Origin: an uncultured Agathobacter sp. | Lineage (GTDB): Bacteria > Bacillota > Clostridia > Lachnospirales > Lachnospiraceae | NCBI GenBank assembly: GCA_934316545.1 | Contig: CAKRDT010000009.1 | Span: 1-64,000, forward strand | Length of the DNA stretch: 64,000 nucleotides | Reading direction: 5' to 3' | In this document: piece by piece, positions 35,331 through 44,201 of the stretch | Layout: the number at the start of each line of letters is the position of its first letter | How positions within the stretch are numbered: position 1 is the stretch's first letter | Notes under the pieces: model-generated | The model's database searches: none | Seen by the model: the letters and a program-made list of their open reading frames with translations, nothing else | What the model was told of the DNA's origin: nothing | Program-made: the position numbers and the translations under genes

Positions 35331-37208
35331 CTACTGCTTTGCAATCTCGGCAGCCAATTCCTCCAGATATGCCCAGCGCTCCATTTTTTCTTCGATGGAA
35401 GTCTCAAGTGCAGTCTTCTCCTTGGTGAATTCATTCAGTTTCACAAAATCGTGAGAATTTTTGACCATCTCCTCATCAATTGCTTCCATGCGTTTCTCCA
35501 TGGCAGCAATCTCATCCTCGATCGTCTCATATTCCTTTTGTTCCTTATAAGTAAATTTCAGTTTCTTCTCATGTGTCCATGTCGCCTTGGCATCTGTCTT
35601 TGATTCTTCTTTGGGTGTCTCCGATGGCTTTGTGATAGTGTCAAATGTACTTGTCAGTCTGCCCTCCGCAAGAGCTTTATTTCGATAATCCGTATAACCG
35701 CCCTCATACTGGTGCAGCACTCCGCCTTCCTCAAATGCAAATATCCGTCGTACAACACGGTCAAGAAAATACCGGTCATGCGACACGGTAATCACGATTC
35801 CGTCATAGCAATCCAGATAATCTTCCAGAATCGCAAGTGTGGTAATATCCAGATCATTCGTCGGCTCGTCAAGGATCAGTACATTGGGCGCCTCCATCAA
35901 AACTCGAAGAAGATTTAAGCGGCGTTTCTCTCCACCTGATAGTTTCTCTATCAAGCCATATTGTTCCTCCGGCGGAAACAAAAACCGGTCAAGCATCGCC
36001 GATGCGGAAACCAGTCCATCCTGCGTCCGGACAAATTCTGCCGTATTCTTAATATAATCAATCACTCGAAGCTTTGGATCCATATAGGCAATCCCCGCAG
36101 ACGGATCCTGTTCCATTTCCTGCGTGTAATATCCAATCTTGATTGTCTGGCCGATCACCACCTCACCGGAATCCGGCGCAATACGCTGATCTATGATCTT
36201 CATCAACGTTGTCTTACCGCAACCATTCGAGCCGACAAAGCCGATACGATCCTGCTTCAGGAAAATATAGGAAAAGTCATCGATCAGCACCTTTTCCTTA
36301 TACGCTTTGTGAATATGGGACAATTCCACGGTAGTCCGTCCCATTCGTGATGAAACAGAACTCATTTCTACCTTTTTGTCCGACTGTAAGCTTTTCTGGT
36401 CGCGCAGATTCTCGTAACGCTCGATACGTGCCTTCTGCTTCGTGGTTCTTGCCTTGGCACCTCTTCGTATCCACTCAATCTCTTTCTTTAAAAATGCCTG
36501 TCGCTTCCTCTCGCCGGCCTCAAGCGATTCCAGCCGCATTGCACGCGCTTCAAGATATCCCGAATAATTTGCCTCATAACTATAGATTTTTCCACCATCA
36601 ACTTCTACGATACGATTGCATACACTGTCCAAGAAATAGCGGTCATGTGTTACCATGATCATCGCACCGCGATAATTTTTCAGATAATTTTCCAGCCACT
36701 CTGCCATCTGTGCATCCAGATGGTTGGTCGGCTCATCAAGAAGCAGCACATCACACGGTGTCAAAAGAGCCGCCACCAATGCGAGTCTCTTCTTCTGTCC
36801 ACCGGAAAGATGTCCGGTCTTTTCATCAAAATCATAAATTCCAAGCTTCGTCATCATCGACTTTGCAGAACTCTCAAGATTCCACATCTGCTGTCCATCC
36901 TGCACATCATCAGCCTTATGTACGCTTCCTACACTCGCATACGATAGAACACTTTCCAGCACGCTCGCGTCCGGATCAAATTCCGGCATCTGCGGCAGAT
37001 AATGAATAACGAGCTGGTTCGCATAGATGACCGCCCCACTGTCCGGCTCCTCAATTCCTGCAATCATCTTAAGAAGGGTTGATTTACCTGTTCCGTTAAT
37101 TCCGACAATTCCAACTTTTTCCTGCTCCTGCAGGTAAAAAGATGTATCCTCAAACACTTTTCTTTGTGTAAATACTTTTGTCACATGATCAACCGTAAGC
37201 AAATTCAT
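35331..37208 (-). CDS. ABC-F family ATP-binding protein
   Basis: A soluble protein with two ABC domains and no membrane part. Walker A motifs are GINGTGKST and GSNGCGKTT; signature motifs are LSGGQKKRLAL and LSGGEKRRLNL; Walker B regions read VLLLDEPTNHLD and VLILDEPTNDLD. The interdomain linker is charged and helical, and a C-terminal coiled coil (about residues 540-625) resembles Uup/YdiF. ABC-F proteins act on the ribosome; some give antibiotic resistance, but nothing here singles this one out as such. The start at 37208 follows GAGGGAGATAAGGCAT. Confidence 0.93.
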   Translation of the reverse strand: MNLLTVDHVTKVFTQRKVFEDTSFYLQEQEKVGIVGINGTGKSTLLKMIAGIEEPDSGAVIYANQLVIHYLPQMPEFDPDASVLESVLSYASVGSVHKADDVQDGQQMWNLESSAKSMMTKLGIYDFDEKTGHLSGGQKKRLALVAALLTPCDVLLLDEPTNHLDAQMAEWLENYLKNYRGAMIMVTHDRYFLDSVCNRIVEVDGGKIYSYEANYSGYLEARAMRLESLEAGERKRQAFLKKEIEWIRRGAKARTTKQKARIERYENLRDQKSLQSDKKVEMSSVSSRMGRTTVELSHIHKAYKEKVLIDDFSYIFLKQDRIGFVGSNGCGKTTLMKIIDQRIAPDSGEVVIGQTIKIGYYTQEMEQDPSAGIAYMDPKLRVIDYIKNTAEFVRTQDGLVSASAMLDRFLFPPEEQYGLIEKLSGGEKRRLNLLRVLMEAPNVLILDEPTNDLDITTLAILEDYLDCYDGIVITVSHDRYFLDRVVRRIFAFEEGGVLHQYEGGYTDYRNKALAEGRLTSTFDTITKPSETPKEESKTDAKATWTHEKKLKFTYKEQKEYETIEDEIAAMEKRMEAIDEEMVKNSHDFVKLNEFTKEKTALETSIEEKMERWAYLEELAAEIAKQ

Positions 37209-37434
37209 ATGCCTTATCTCCCTCATATCTTAAACGGCTGTCCCGCCACAATCTCTTGAAGCAATGGCAGCCACAATTCTCCCTATCAATAAAAGCATCC
37301 ACACTTTTCACAGATGCCTGACACAACATATGCATCATAACATTGTTTCTTTCCCAAATTCAATATCTATACCGCAATTCATTCGAATAAAGATGCCAAC
37401 ACCACTTTGCACGTCAATTCTGTGAAGATTTACA

Positions 37435-37462
37435 TTGACGAAGTCCGAGAATATAGTACAAT
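37435..37462 (+). promoter_or_regulatory. Predicted promoter of tyrA
   Basis: TTGACG, 16-base spacer, TACAAT, ending 34 bases before the ATG. It lies in the 288-base divergent gap between the ABC-F gene and tyrA. The rest of that gap shows nothing recognisable. Confidence 0.6.
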
Positions 37463-37496
37463 AAGAATAGATTTATTTCAGAAGGGATATATACAA

Positions 37497-38594
37497 ATGC
37501 AATTTAACAAGGTCGGCTTTATCGGACTCGGTCTCATCGGCGGTTCGATTGCCAAGAAAATGAAAGCAGATAACCCAAATATTCATATATATGCAACCGC
37601 GCACCATGAAGAAACCATCAAAGAAGCGCACCGTGAAGGGCTGATTGACAATGACGCACTGCTTCCCTTGCGCGCACTTCATGACTGTGATGTCATCTTT
37701 CTCTGCGCGCCGGTACAGCGCAATCTTGATTACCTGGCTGAACTTAAAAATATCATTCGCAAGGATTGCTATATCACCGATGTCGGCAGCACCAAGACCG
37801 AGATTCACAAAGAAGTAATCCGTCTTGGCATGGAAGCAAATTTTATCGGAGGACACCCGATGACCGGTTCCGAGAAGACCGGAATTCTTGCTGCAAATAA
37901 AACACTATTGGAAAATGCCTACTACATCATCACACCGACTGCAGTAACACCACAATCCGATGTCGATGATTTCCGTGATTTTGTCCGCTCACTTGGCTCG
38001 ATTCCGCTCATTCTCGATTATAAAGCGCATGACTACTCGACCGCTGCAATCAGCCATCTTCCACACATGATTGCTTATTCTCTGGTCAATCTTGTCAAGC
38101 AAATTGATGACAACAACGAAACGATGAAAACGATCGCAGCCGGAGGATTTAAGGACATCACAAGAATCGCTTCTTCTTCTCCGGTCATGTGGCAGAATAT
38201 CTGTGCCTCCAACCGTGATCAGCTTCTGATCCTGATGGACAAATACACCTCTCTGCTTTCGCAGCTTCGCGGCTACATTGAAACATCTGATGAACAGGCA
38301 CTCCTTGACTTTTTTCAGTCTGCCAAGGATTATCGTGATTCCTTATCGCTTCCGAGCATCAAAACGAAATCTACTTACTACGAACTGTTCGTTGATCTGC
38401 CGGATGAGACTGGTGGCATCGCCAAAGTCAGCCGCATTCTTGCAGATGCCGGAATCAACATCAAAAATATTGGGATTGTCAATAACCGTGAATTCGAAGA
38501 AGGTATTCTTCATATCTCCTTTGCAAACGAGTATTCTCGTTCCAAGGCCAAAGAGCTACTCATCGCCCAGGAATATACAACACACGTCCGTTAA
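37497..38594 (+). CDS. tyrA: Prephenate dehydrogenase with C-terminal ACT domain
   Basis: Oxidative decarboxylation of prephenate to 4-hydroxyphenylpyruvate for tyrosine synthesis. The Rossmann motif GFIGLGLIGGSIAKK is at the N-terminus; DVGSTKTEI and GGHPMTGSEKTG are family blocks. An ACT domain (about residues 298-365, LFVDLPDETGGIAKVSRIL) is present, as in clostridial TyrA, and probably senses tyrosine. The ATG at 37497 follows AGAAGGG; the frame open to 37407 begins upstream of the promoter and is not used. pheA lies elsewhere in the window, at about 61 kb. Confidence 0.94.
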   Translation: MQFNKVGFIGLGLIGGSIAKKMKADNPNIHIYATAHHEETIKEAHREGLIDNDALLPLRALHDCDVIFLCAPVQRNLDYLAELKNIIRKDCYITDVGSTKTEIHKEVIRLGMEANFIGGHPMTGSEKTGILAANKTLLENAYYIITPTAVTPQSDVDDFRDFVRSLGSIPLILDYKAHDYSTAAISHLPHMIAYSLVNLVKQIDDNNETMKTIAAGGFKDITRIASSSPVMWQNICASNRDQLLILMDKYTSLLSQLRGYIETSDEQALLDFFQSAKDYRDSLSLPSIKTKSTYYELFVDLPDETGGIAKVSRILADAGINIKNIGIVNNREFEEGILHISFANEYSRSKAKELLIAQEYTTHVR

Positions 38595-38638
38595 ATGCCG
38601 GTCACATTCGGTGTTGTCGTGATCAGATTTTGATAAAT

Positions 38639-38684
38639 ACGGACGATACCGGATTCATAAGATAAGATTCGAAAATTAGCAGTA
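38639..38684 (+). repeat. Left outer inverted repeat of the non-coding island
   Basis: Contains ACGGACGATACCGGAT, a 16-base variable part, and GAAAATTAGCAGTA. The same two blocks, separated by 15 bases, occur in reverse complement at 40033-40077, and a diverged direct copy lies at 39713-39755. Confidence 0.85.
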
Positions 38685-38698
38685 GTTCATTTAAAAAT

Positions 38699-38752
38699 GA
38701 CGCGCGGTGTTATTTTACAGATAAATGTAAAATTTCGCCGCGCGTGATTTGT
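38699..38752. repeat. GC-capped hairpin, first of an inverted pair
   Basis: A hairpin with a stem of about 19 bp: CGCGCGGTGTTATTTTACA against TGTAAAATTTCGCCGCGCG around a GATAAA loop, with a few mismatches. The second copy at 39438-39491 is its near-exact reverse complement. Confidence 0.85.
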
Positions 38753-38821
38753 TTCATACAAATTATTATCGAACAAGCGGAATAAGGATGGGGCTCGGCC
38801 TGCGTGACAAAATGGTAAAAA

Positions 38822-39065
38822 CATGGTCCTATTTTCAATTTCCTTCTGTGGGTCATATGATTTCAACCTTCCTCTTGACCTGGATTTCATTTTTCTCCTG
38901 TAGGTCACGGCATTCCCTGTTCCTCCATGACCTGGATTTCATTTTTCTCCTGTAGGTCATGACCTTCCCTAGTTCCCCATGACCTAGATCTCATTTTCCT
39001 ACTGTAGGTCATGCAGTTTCCGATTCTCCCATGACTCAATGATCCAATTTTCTCTCAGGGTCAGT
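38822..39065. repeat. Five-unit 52-base tandem repeat with internal dyad
   Basis: Units start at 38822, 38874, 38926, 38978 and 39030, an exact 52-base period. Each has a 36-base part whose ends are CATGACCT and AGGTCATG (perfect in units 2 and 3) and a 16-base pyrimidine-rich part. The first and last units are degenerate. The linkers resemble each other (for example CATTCCCTGTTCCTC and CTTCCCTAGTTCCC), unlike CRISPR spacers. Confidence 0.85.
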
Positions 39066-39185
39066 TTGTCGGGCATAGAGAAAAAGAAGTATTACATAGC
39101 GCCCCGCTTAACAAAATCCGCAAGAGAATGTCCCGCATGCCGAGATATTTTGAAACTGATTTTCTGAATATAGAAGTTGATTTAC

Positions 39186-39410
39186 TTGTCTATATTCTTA
39201 ACGTGATGTAGGAGTTAAACATTTACAAATTCATACCATTTTATTATCGAATTCTATTTTGTCTATACAATTAGCGTGAAGTAAAACGCTAAAATACTTA
39301 AAAAACATCCCATTTATGTGGAAAAAGTGGATTTGCCTATAATTATAGCGTGATGTATCAATTAAAAAATTTCTAAAACATCACAACAAATTACTCTTTG
39401 TTCAAAATGC
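39186..39410. repeat. Three-unit 73/74-base degenerate repeat
   Basis: Starts at 39186, 39259 and 39333. The best-kept part is TTGTCTATA followed by about six bases and AGCGTGATGTA. The rest of each unit is AT-rich and poorly conserved. Confidence 0.65.
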
Positions 39411-39437
39411 AACTGTGCCAGAAAAATTTGTATAAAA

Positions 39438-39491
39438 AAATCACGCGCGGCGAAATCTTACATTTACTTGTAACATAACACCGCGCGTCAA
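39438..39491. repeat. GC-capped hairpin, second of an inverted pair
   Basis: Reads AATCACGCGCGGCGAAATCT and onward, the reverse complement of the hairpin at 38699-38752 with about four changes. Together they bracket 685 bases containing both tandem repeat sets. Confidence 0.85.
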
Positions 39492-39712
39492 TTATTTTAT
39501 TCATAAAGTCAGTCTGTTTCATTAAATATGACAATCATTTTCTATAGCAGTTAATTCCGTCTATTTTGTCAACCATTTAATCTAACCATTTTTTTCTTAC
39601 TATAAGACAAATATTTGTCGGTATCAGATATGCATTTTTTAATATACAGATACCGTATTTCTAATCCTACGCCACAAATTTTTGCCGTACAACAGATAGA
39701 TTATTTCCAATA

Positions 39713-40077
39713 CACAGACACCGGATCCATAGTATAAAAAAGAAAGTTAGCAGCAATCGTATTCGACCAACAGGGCTTTGCATGATTTTAATGACCAACT
39801 ATTTCATGTTACAGGGCATCGGAGCCATACTTATTTTTGCAGGACAAATTTGCAACTGCTTCACCGTTCCATGACCTATGGCTAATTGCGCCTATCTCAG
39901 CCAACTATCCAAAATCGCTGGTGAAGTTGATTTGCAAATTTTCCTGATAAAAATAATCGTATGGTTCGATGCCGTAACTCTGAGAATTTTCCAGTCATTG
40001 AAATCGTTCAAAGTCCGTCGACTCAAAAAACTTACTGCTAATTTTCTATCGTTATTCTATTATCCGGTATCGTCCGT
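39713..40077. repeat. 365-base imperfect palindrome (long inverted repeat)
   Basis: Left arm 39713-39865 and right arm 39920-40077 are reverse complements with scattered mismatches and short gaps, around a 54-base loop. Matching blocks include AAATTTGCAA..CTTCACC at the inner ends, GGCATCG..CCATAC, GACTTTG/GGCTTTG..AATGAC, and TTAGCAG with ACCGGAT at the outer ends. The outer end of the right arm is also the right outer repeat of the island. Confidence 0.75.
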
Positions 40078-40107
40078 TTTCGAAAACCGATCGGTTCACG
40101 ACGAACC

Positions 40108-42198
40108 TTAATTTGCCGGAACATCCTTGATGGAGAAACTGATTCTTCCCATCTTGTCCTTGCCAAGACATACCACCTTAACCTTATCGCCAAGTGTCAA
40201 TACATCTTCTACATGGTTGATTCTCTCTTTTGCGATTTTAGAAATATGAACCATGCCTTCCTTGCCAGGAGCAAACTCGATGAAAGCACCGAATTCTTTA
40301 ATACTTACAACGGTACCTGTGAAAATCTGTCCTTCCTGGAAATCAGTTGTAATAATCTTGATCATATCGATTGCCTTAGCGATTGCATCCTTATCTGTAC
40401 CGCATACAGATACAGCGCCATCATCTGTGATATCGATTTTGACACCGGTGCGGGCGATGATCTCATTGATCGTCTTACCCTTCTGTCCGACAACATCACC
40501 AATCTTATTTGGATCAATTGTGATCTGCTCGATCTTTGGAGCCCATTCATTGACTTCCTTACGAGGCTCGGCAATTGCCTTGCTCATAACTTCATCCATA
40601 ATGTACACTCTTGCTTCTCTCGTGCGGGCAATCGCTTCCTCTACGATCGGACGAGTCAGTCCATGAATCTTAATATCCATCTGGATAGCAGTAATTCCGT
40701 CGTGTGTTCCGGTTACCTTAAAGTCCATGTCTCCGAAGAAATCCTCAAGGCCCTGGATATCGGTAAGGACAAGATAATCATCATCTGTTTCTCCTGTCAC
40801 AAGACCGCATGAGATGCCGGCAACCATCTTCTTAATCGGAACTCCTGCAGCCATCAGTGACATACATGATGCACAGGTAGAAGCCATAGAAGTAGATCCG
40901 TTTGACTCAAACGTCTCGGATACAGCACGGATTGCATAAGGGAACTCCTCTACAGAAGGAAGTACCGGAAGCAATGCTCTCTCAGCCAATGCCCCATGTC
41001 CAATCTCACGGCGTCCCGGTCCCCGGCTAGGCTTTGTCTCTCCAACAGAGTATGACGGGAAATTGTAATGATGCATATATCTCTTTGTTGTAACATTCTC
41101 ATCTAATCCGTCAATCTTTTGAACTTCAGATAACGGAGCAAGTGTAACGACATCACAGATCTGTGTCTGTCCACGGGTAAACATTGCAGATCCATGAACT
41201 CTAGGAATAAGGTCAACCTCTGCGGCAAGCGGACGGATCTGATCAATCGCACGTCCATCCGGACGCTTATGATCCTTTAAGATCATCTTACGAACCGTCT
41301 TTTTCTGATACTGATAGACTGCCTCGCCAAGTACTGCAAGCCACTCCTCATTCTCAGCAAAAGCCTCTTCAAACTTCTCTGTAACCTGACGGATGTTCTC
41401 TTCTCTTACCTGCTTCTCATCCGTAAATACAGCCTCCTCCATCTGCTCAGGAGTAACGATTTCACGCATGGCTGCAAACATTTCCTCAGGGATCGCACAA
41501 CTTGTGTACTCGTGCTTCGGCTTGCCAACTTCCTCACGAATTTTATTGATAAACGCGATAATTGTCTGGTTTACATCATGGCACTTATAAATTGCCTCGA
41601 TCATCTTAGCTTCCGGAATCTCATTTGCTCCGGCCTCGATCATAATCACCTTTGTAGCAGTAGACGCTACTGTCAGTTTCAGATCTCCCTCATCCCAATC
41701 CTTCTGGGAAGGGTTGACAATAAACTCACCATTCTTCATACCCATCTGCGTCATAGCGCATGGTCCGTCAAACGGGATATCGGAAATTGTTGTGGAAAGT
41801 GCTGCACCGATCATTGCAACCAGTTCCGGACGGCACTCAGGATCTACGGACATAACCATATTATTCAGAGTTACATCATTACGGTAATCCTTTGGGAATA
41901 ATGGTCTCATTGGACGGTCAATAACGCGGGCCGTAAGAATCGAATTTTCTGATGCCTTACCCTCACGCTTATTAAATCCTCCCGGAATCTTTCCAACCGA
42001 ATACATCTTCTCCTCAAACTCAACACTGAGTGGGAAGAAGTCAATACCGTCTCTCGGCTTATCCGAAGCGGTAGCTGTCGATAAAACTGTTGTCTCGCCA
42101 TACTTGAGTAACGCAGCACCATTTGCCTGCGCGCACACTCTTCCGATATCTACGGTAAGAGTTCTTCCGGCAAGTTCCATTGAATAACTTTTGTACAT
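40108..42198 (-). CDS. pnp: Polyribonucleotide nucleotidyltransferase (PNPase)
   Basis: A phosphorolytic 3'-5' exoribonuclease of the mRNA decay machinery. Two RNase PH-like core domains are visible (FFPLSVEFEEKMYSVGKIPGG; TRGQTQICDVVTLAP), then a KH domain (DVVGQKGKTINEIIARTGVKIDI) and a C-terminal S1 domain (FTGTVVSIKEFGAFIEFAPG). About 696 residues from the ATG at 42198, which has AAGGAGAGAAC upstream; the longer frame to 42228 is not needed. rpsO precedes it, the usual order, but an intergenic repeat and a terminator lie between them. Confidence 0.97.
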   Translation of the reverse strand: MYKSYSMELAGRTLTVDIGRVCAQANGAALLKYGETTVLSTATASDKPRDGIDFFPLSVEFEEKMYSVGKIPGGFNKREGKASENSILTARVIDRPMRPLFPKDYRNDVTLNNMVMSVDPECRPELVAMIGAALSTTISDIPFDGPCAMTQMGMKNGEFIVNPSQKDWDEGDLKLTVASTATKVIMIEAGANEIPEAKMIEAIYKCHDVNQTIIAFINKIREEVGKPKHEYTSCAIPEEMFAAMREIVTPEQMEEAVFTDEKQVREENIRQVTEKFEEAFAENEEWLAVLGEAVYQYQKKTVRKMILKDHKRPDGRAIDQIRPLAAEVDLIPRVHGSAMFTRGQTQICDVVTLAPLSEVQKIDGLDENVTTKRYMHHYNFPSYSVGETKPSRGPGRREIGHGALAERALLPVLPSVEEFPYAIRAVSETFESNGSTSMASTCASCMSLMAAGVPIKKMVAGISCGLVTGETDDDYLVLTDIQGLEDFFGDMDFKVTGTHDGITAIQMDIKIHGLTRPIVEEAIARTREARVYIMDEVMSKAIAEPRKEVNEWAPKIEQITIDPNKIGDVVGQKGKTINEIIARTGVKIDITDDGAVSVCGTDKDAIAKAIDMIKIITTDFQEGQIFTGTVVSIKEFGAFIEFAPGKEGMVHISKIAKERINHVEDVLTLGDKVKVVCLGKDKMGRISFSIKDVPAN

Positions 42199-42305
42199 GT
42201 TCTCTCTCCTTAATAAAAATTTGCTCATATATGCAGAACCCCGAAACTACTGAACAACGCATATGTCATATGCCCTCTTCAGTGGTCCCGGTAAAAAGTT
42301 CCGCA

Positions 42306-42433
42306 AAAATAAAGTGTGCGCTCGTCGCACACTTTCGCGCGCGAGCGGTATGCTCAGCATAAACTTCATCTCCGCGAGCTGCGCATCCCCGCGGAGCGTT
42401 TTGATTCATAGGAAGGAATTTCCTATGAATCAA
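42306..42433. repeat. Intergenic repeat family, copy 2 (most complete)
   Basis: The fullest copy of the family seen at 20131 and 52592. Its hairpins are AAAGTGTGCG/CGCACACTTT, TATGCTCAGCATA, CTCCGCG/CGCGGAG and the 33-base near-palindrome TTGATTCATAGGA..TCCTATGAATCAA. It sits after the rpsO terminator and before pnp, so it may become part of the pnp leader RNA. Confidence 0.9.
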
Positions 42434-42465
42434 AAACAAGAGCGGAATATAGCACTCCGCTCTTG
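42432..42465 (-). terminator. Terminator or attenuator between rpsO and pnp
   Basis: Stem CAAGAGCGGA / TCCGCTCTTG with a nine-base loop, followed by TTTTTG on the minus strand. It may partly uncouple rpsO from pnp. Confidence 0.8.
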
Positions 42466-42473
42466 AATTACAA

Positions 42474-42740
42474 TTATTTTCTGAGACCTAAACGCTCAAT
42501 TAAAGAACGATATCTCTCAATATCGATTTCCTTTAAGTAAGATAATAATCCACGTCTCTGACCGATCATCTTAAGCATACCTCTTCTTGAATGGTGATCC
42601 TTAGGATTCTCTTTCAGATGCTCAGTGAGCTCCTGAATTCTAGCTGTTAAGATAGCAACCTGAACCTCTGGTGAACCAGTATCGTTCGGTGTTCTGCCAT
42701 ACTCAGCGATAATTGCCTGTTTCTTGTCTTTTGCGATCAT
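42474..42740 (-). CDS. rpsO: 30S ribosomal protein S15
   Basis: An 88-residue primary 16S rRNA-binding protein. The family blocks [34 protein letters not shown] and the end [12 protein letters not shown] are all present. A strong AAGGAGG site precedes it. It lies upstream of pnp, as in most bacteria. S15 represses its own mRNA in several species; no such structure was identified here. Confidence 0.98.
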   Translation of the reverse strand: MIAKDKKQAIIAEYGRTPNDTGSPEVQVAILTARIQELTEHLKENPKDHHSRRGMLKMIGQRRGLLSYLKEIDIERYRSLIERLGLRK

Positions 42741-42868
42741 TTTTTGATCCTCCTTAAATTTTATTATACCCGATAATCAGCAGAAGGTCGGAGTGTCCAT
42801 CTACCGAATATGGGCAAAACCATACTAAAACAATATAGCATATGTCCTAGTGGTTTGTAAACAACTTT

Positions 42869-44071
42869 TTAATTTAAATATCTGACTACACATACCGGTG
42901 TGCGATAAAATGCGTTAGAAATTTTAATTCCGGTTCTTGGATTGCTTGCGTGAACAACCTGTCCGTTTCCGATATAAATTGCAACATGATTGATGCCGCT
43001 GCCATTACTATAGAAAAACAGATCTCCCGGTTTGGCTTCCGATGAACTTACTCTGGTACCATATGCCGGCTGAGACGCCGCATGATGCGGAAGGGAAACT
43101 CCATAATGTGCATATACCTGCATCGTAAATCCGGAGCAGTCCACCCCGCCAGTCAGGCTTGTTCCGCCCCATACATAACGGTTTCCGACGAACTGCAGCG
43201 CATACTGGACAAGGGAATAGCCCGTGCCCGATGAGCTGTTTGATGAAGATTCATTCAGTTCCTTAATGCTTGAAGCCGTCGGCAGTTTCTGTGAAACGTC
43301 TATATAATCACCGGAAATAAAGCCTTTTTCATCATCAACCTCAACTTTATACCATCCATCCACGATCTTTTCGACGATCAGATCCTCTCCCTCACCGACA
43401 AGAGATACAACGGACGAATCGACCGATGGTTTCTTTCGGACACGAAGCGTTGTTGTGTTTACCGTTGCAACTGTAATCACAGCTTTCTCAGCCACCTCAA
43501 TCGCATCGTCACCGGTATAAAGATATTCGCTCTTTACATAACCGGTAACACTTCCGGACTTAATCTTTGTCCACTCATCCTTTGTGCCAAGAATCTCACA
43601 CGCATTATTTTTTGTCATTTTACCGACGATTCTACTATCGGTTGTAGCTTTTTTACGGATATTCAGATTGCCTTCACTGATCTTGGACATACCAAGAGTC
43701 TCATAACCGCATAATTCGGCAACCGTTTTTTCCGTATCCTCCGATACGGTTTCATCCGTCAGTACTTCCTCCTCTGAAACAGCCGCCGAGCCACCTGTCT
43801 TTGCAAGAGGCTGTGCAACTTTACCAAGATTGGTATCTGTCACCTCGACCTTTGACGTATCATACATCAGATCAGCCACGCCGGCAGTTACATCAAGTGA
43901 TTCAATTTCATTTGCATTCAAAGCAAGTGAAACACCTGCATTCAGGCTGCTTGTGTGATTGTCTTTATTGGAATTGCTGTCGTTTACTGCATATACCGTA
44001 ACTACACCGGCTACCAATACACATGCAAAAACAGCACAGGCTTTTTTCCTATTAAGATCATTGAATTTCAT
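42869..44071 (-). CDS. SH3-domain NlpC/P60 cell wall hydrolase
   Basis: A secreted peptidoglycan endopeptidase. A signal or anchor segment at residues 10-28 is followed by a low-complexity region, two bacterial SH3 domains (GNLNIRKKATTDSRIVGKM and TTLRVRKKPSVDSSVVSLV), a Ser-rich linker and a C-terminal NlpC/P60 domain. The catalytic Cys is in GVDCSGFTMQVYAHYG, and the His in INHVAIYIGNGQVVHA. About 400 residues from the ATG at 44071, which follows TTTGGAGGAATCT. It lies between ribF and rpsO. Confidence 0.94.
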   Translation of the reverse strand: MKFNDLNRKKACAVFACVLVAGVVTVYAVNDSNSNKDNHTSSLNAGVSLALNANEIESLDVTAGVADLMYDTSKVEVTDTNLGKVAQPLAKTGGSAAVSEEEVLTDETVSEDTEKTVAELCGYETLGMSKISEGNLNIRKKATTDSRIVGKMTKNNACEILGTKDEWTKIKSGSVTGYVKSEYLYTGDDAIEVAEKAVITVATVNTTTLRVRKKPSVDSSVVSLVGEGEDLIVEKIVDGWYKVEVDDEKGFISGDYIDVSQKLPTASSIKELNESSSNSSSGTGYSLVQYALQFVGNRYVWGGTSLTGGVDCSGFTMQVYAHYGVSLPHHAASQPAYGTRVSSSEAKPGDLFFYSNGSGINHVAIYIGNGQVVHASNPRTGIKISNAFYRTPVCVVRYLN

Positions 44072-44201
44072 AGATTCCTCCAAACTGAAAATTCATTTTC
44101 AAACGTCTTATGCGAGTATTTTTTTCTCACAACATAGACGAGTATAGCAAGAATATTTCAATTTGTCAACATATGTGTAATATTTTTGTAACATTTTCAA
44201 A

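Larger units (their letters stand above)
38595..40107. other. 1.5-kb non-coding island of nested repeats between tyrA and pnp
   Basis: No convincing gene lies here. The AT-rich stretch is built from layered repeats: outer inverted repeats at 38639-38684 and 40033-40077, twin inverted hairpins at 38699-38752 and 39438-39491, five 52-base units from 38822 to 39065, three 73/74-base units from 39186, and a 365-base imperfect palindrome at 39713-40077. The components suggest a degenerate non-autonomous mobile element, or a composite of several. A structured RNA cannot be excluded. Hairpins here may also end transcription from the converging tyrA and pnp genes, since no separate terminator is visible. 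Confidence 0.8.

Noticed and set aside
38822..39065. CRISPR array
   Set aside because: The 36-base repeats are degenerate, the 16-base linkers are too short and resemble each other, and no cas gene is in the window.
39878..40111. 77-residue plus-strand ORF before pnp
   Set aside because: It lies inside the long inverted repeat, has no ribosome site, and runs into the 3' end of pnp; it is probably chance.
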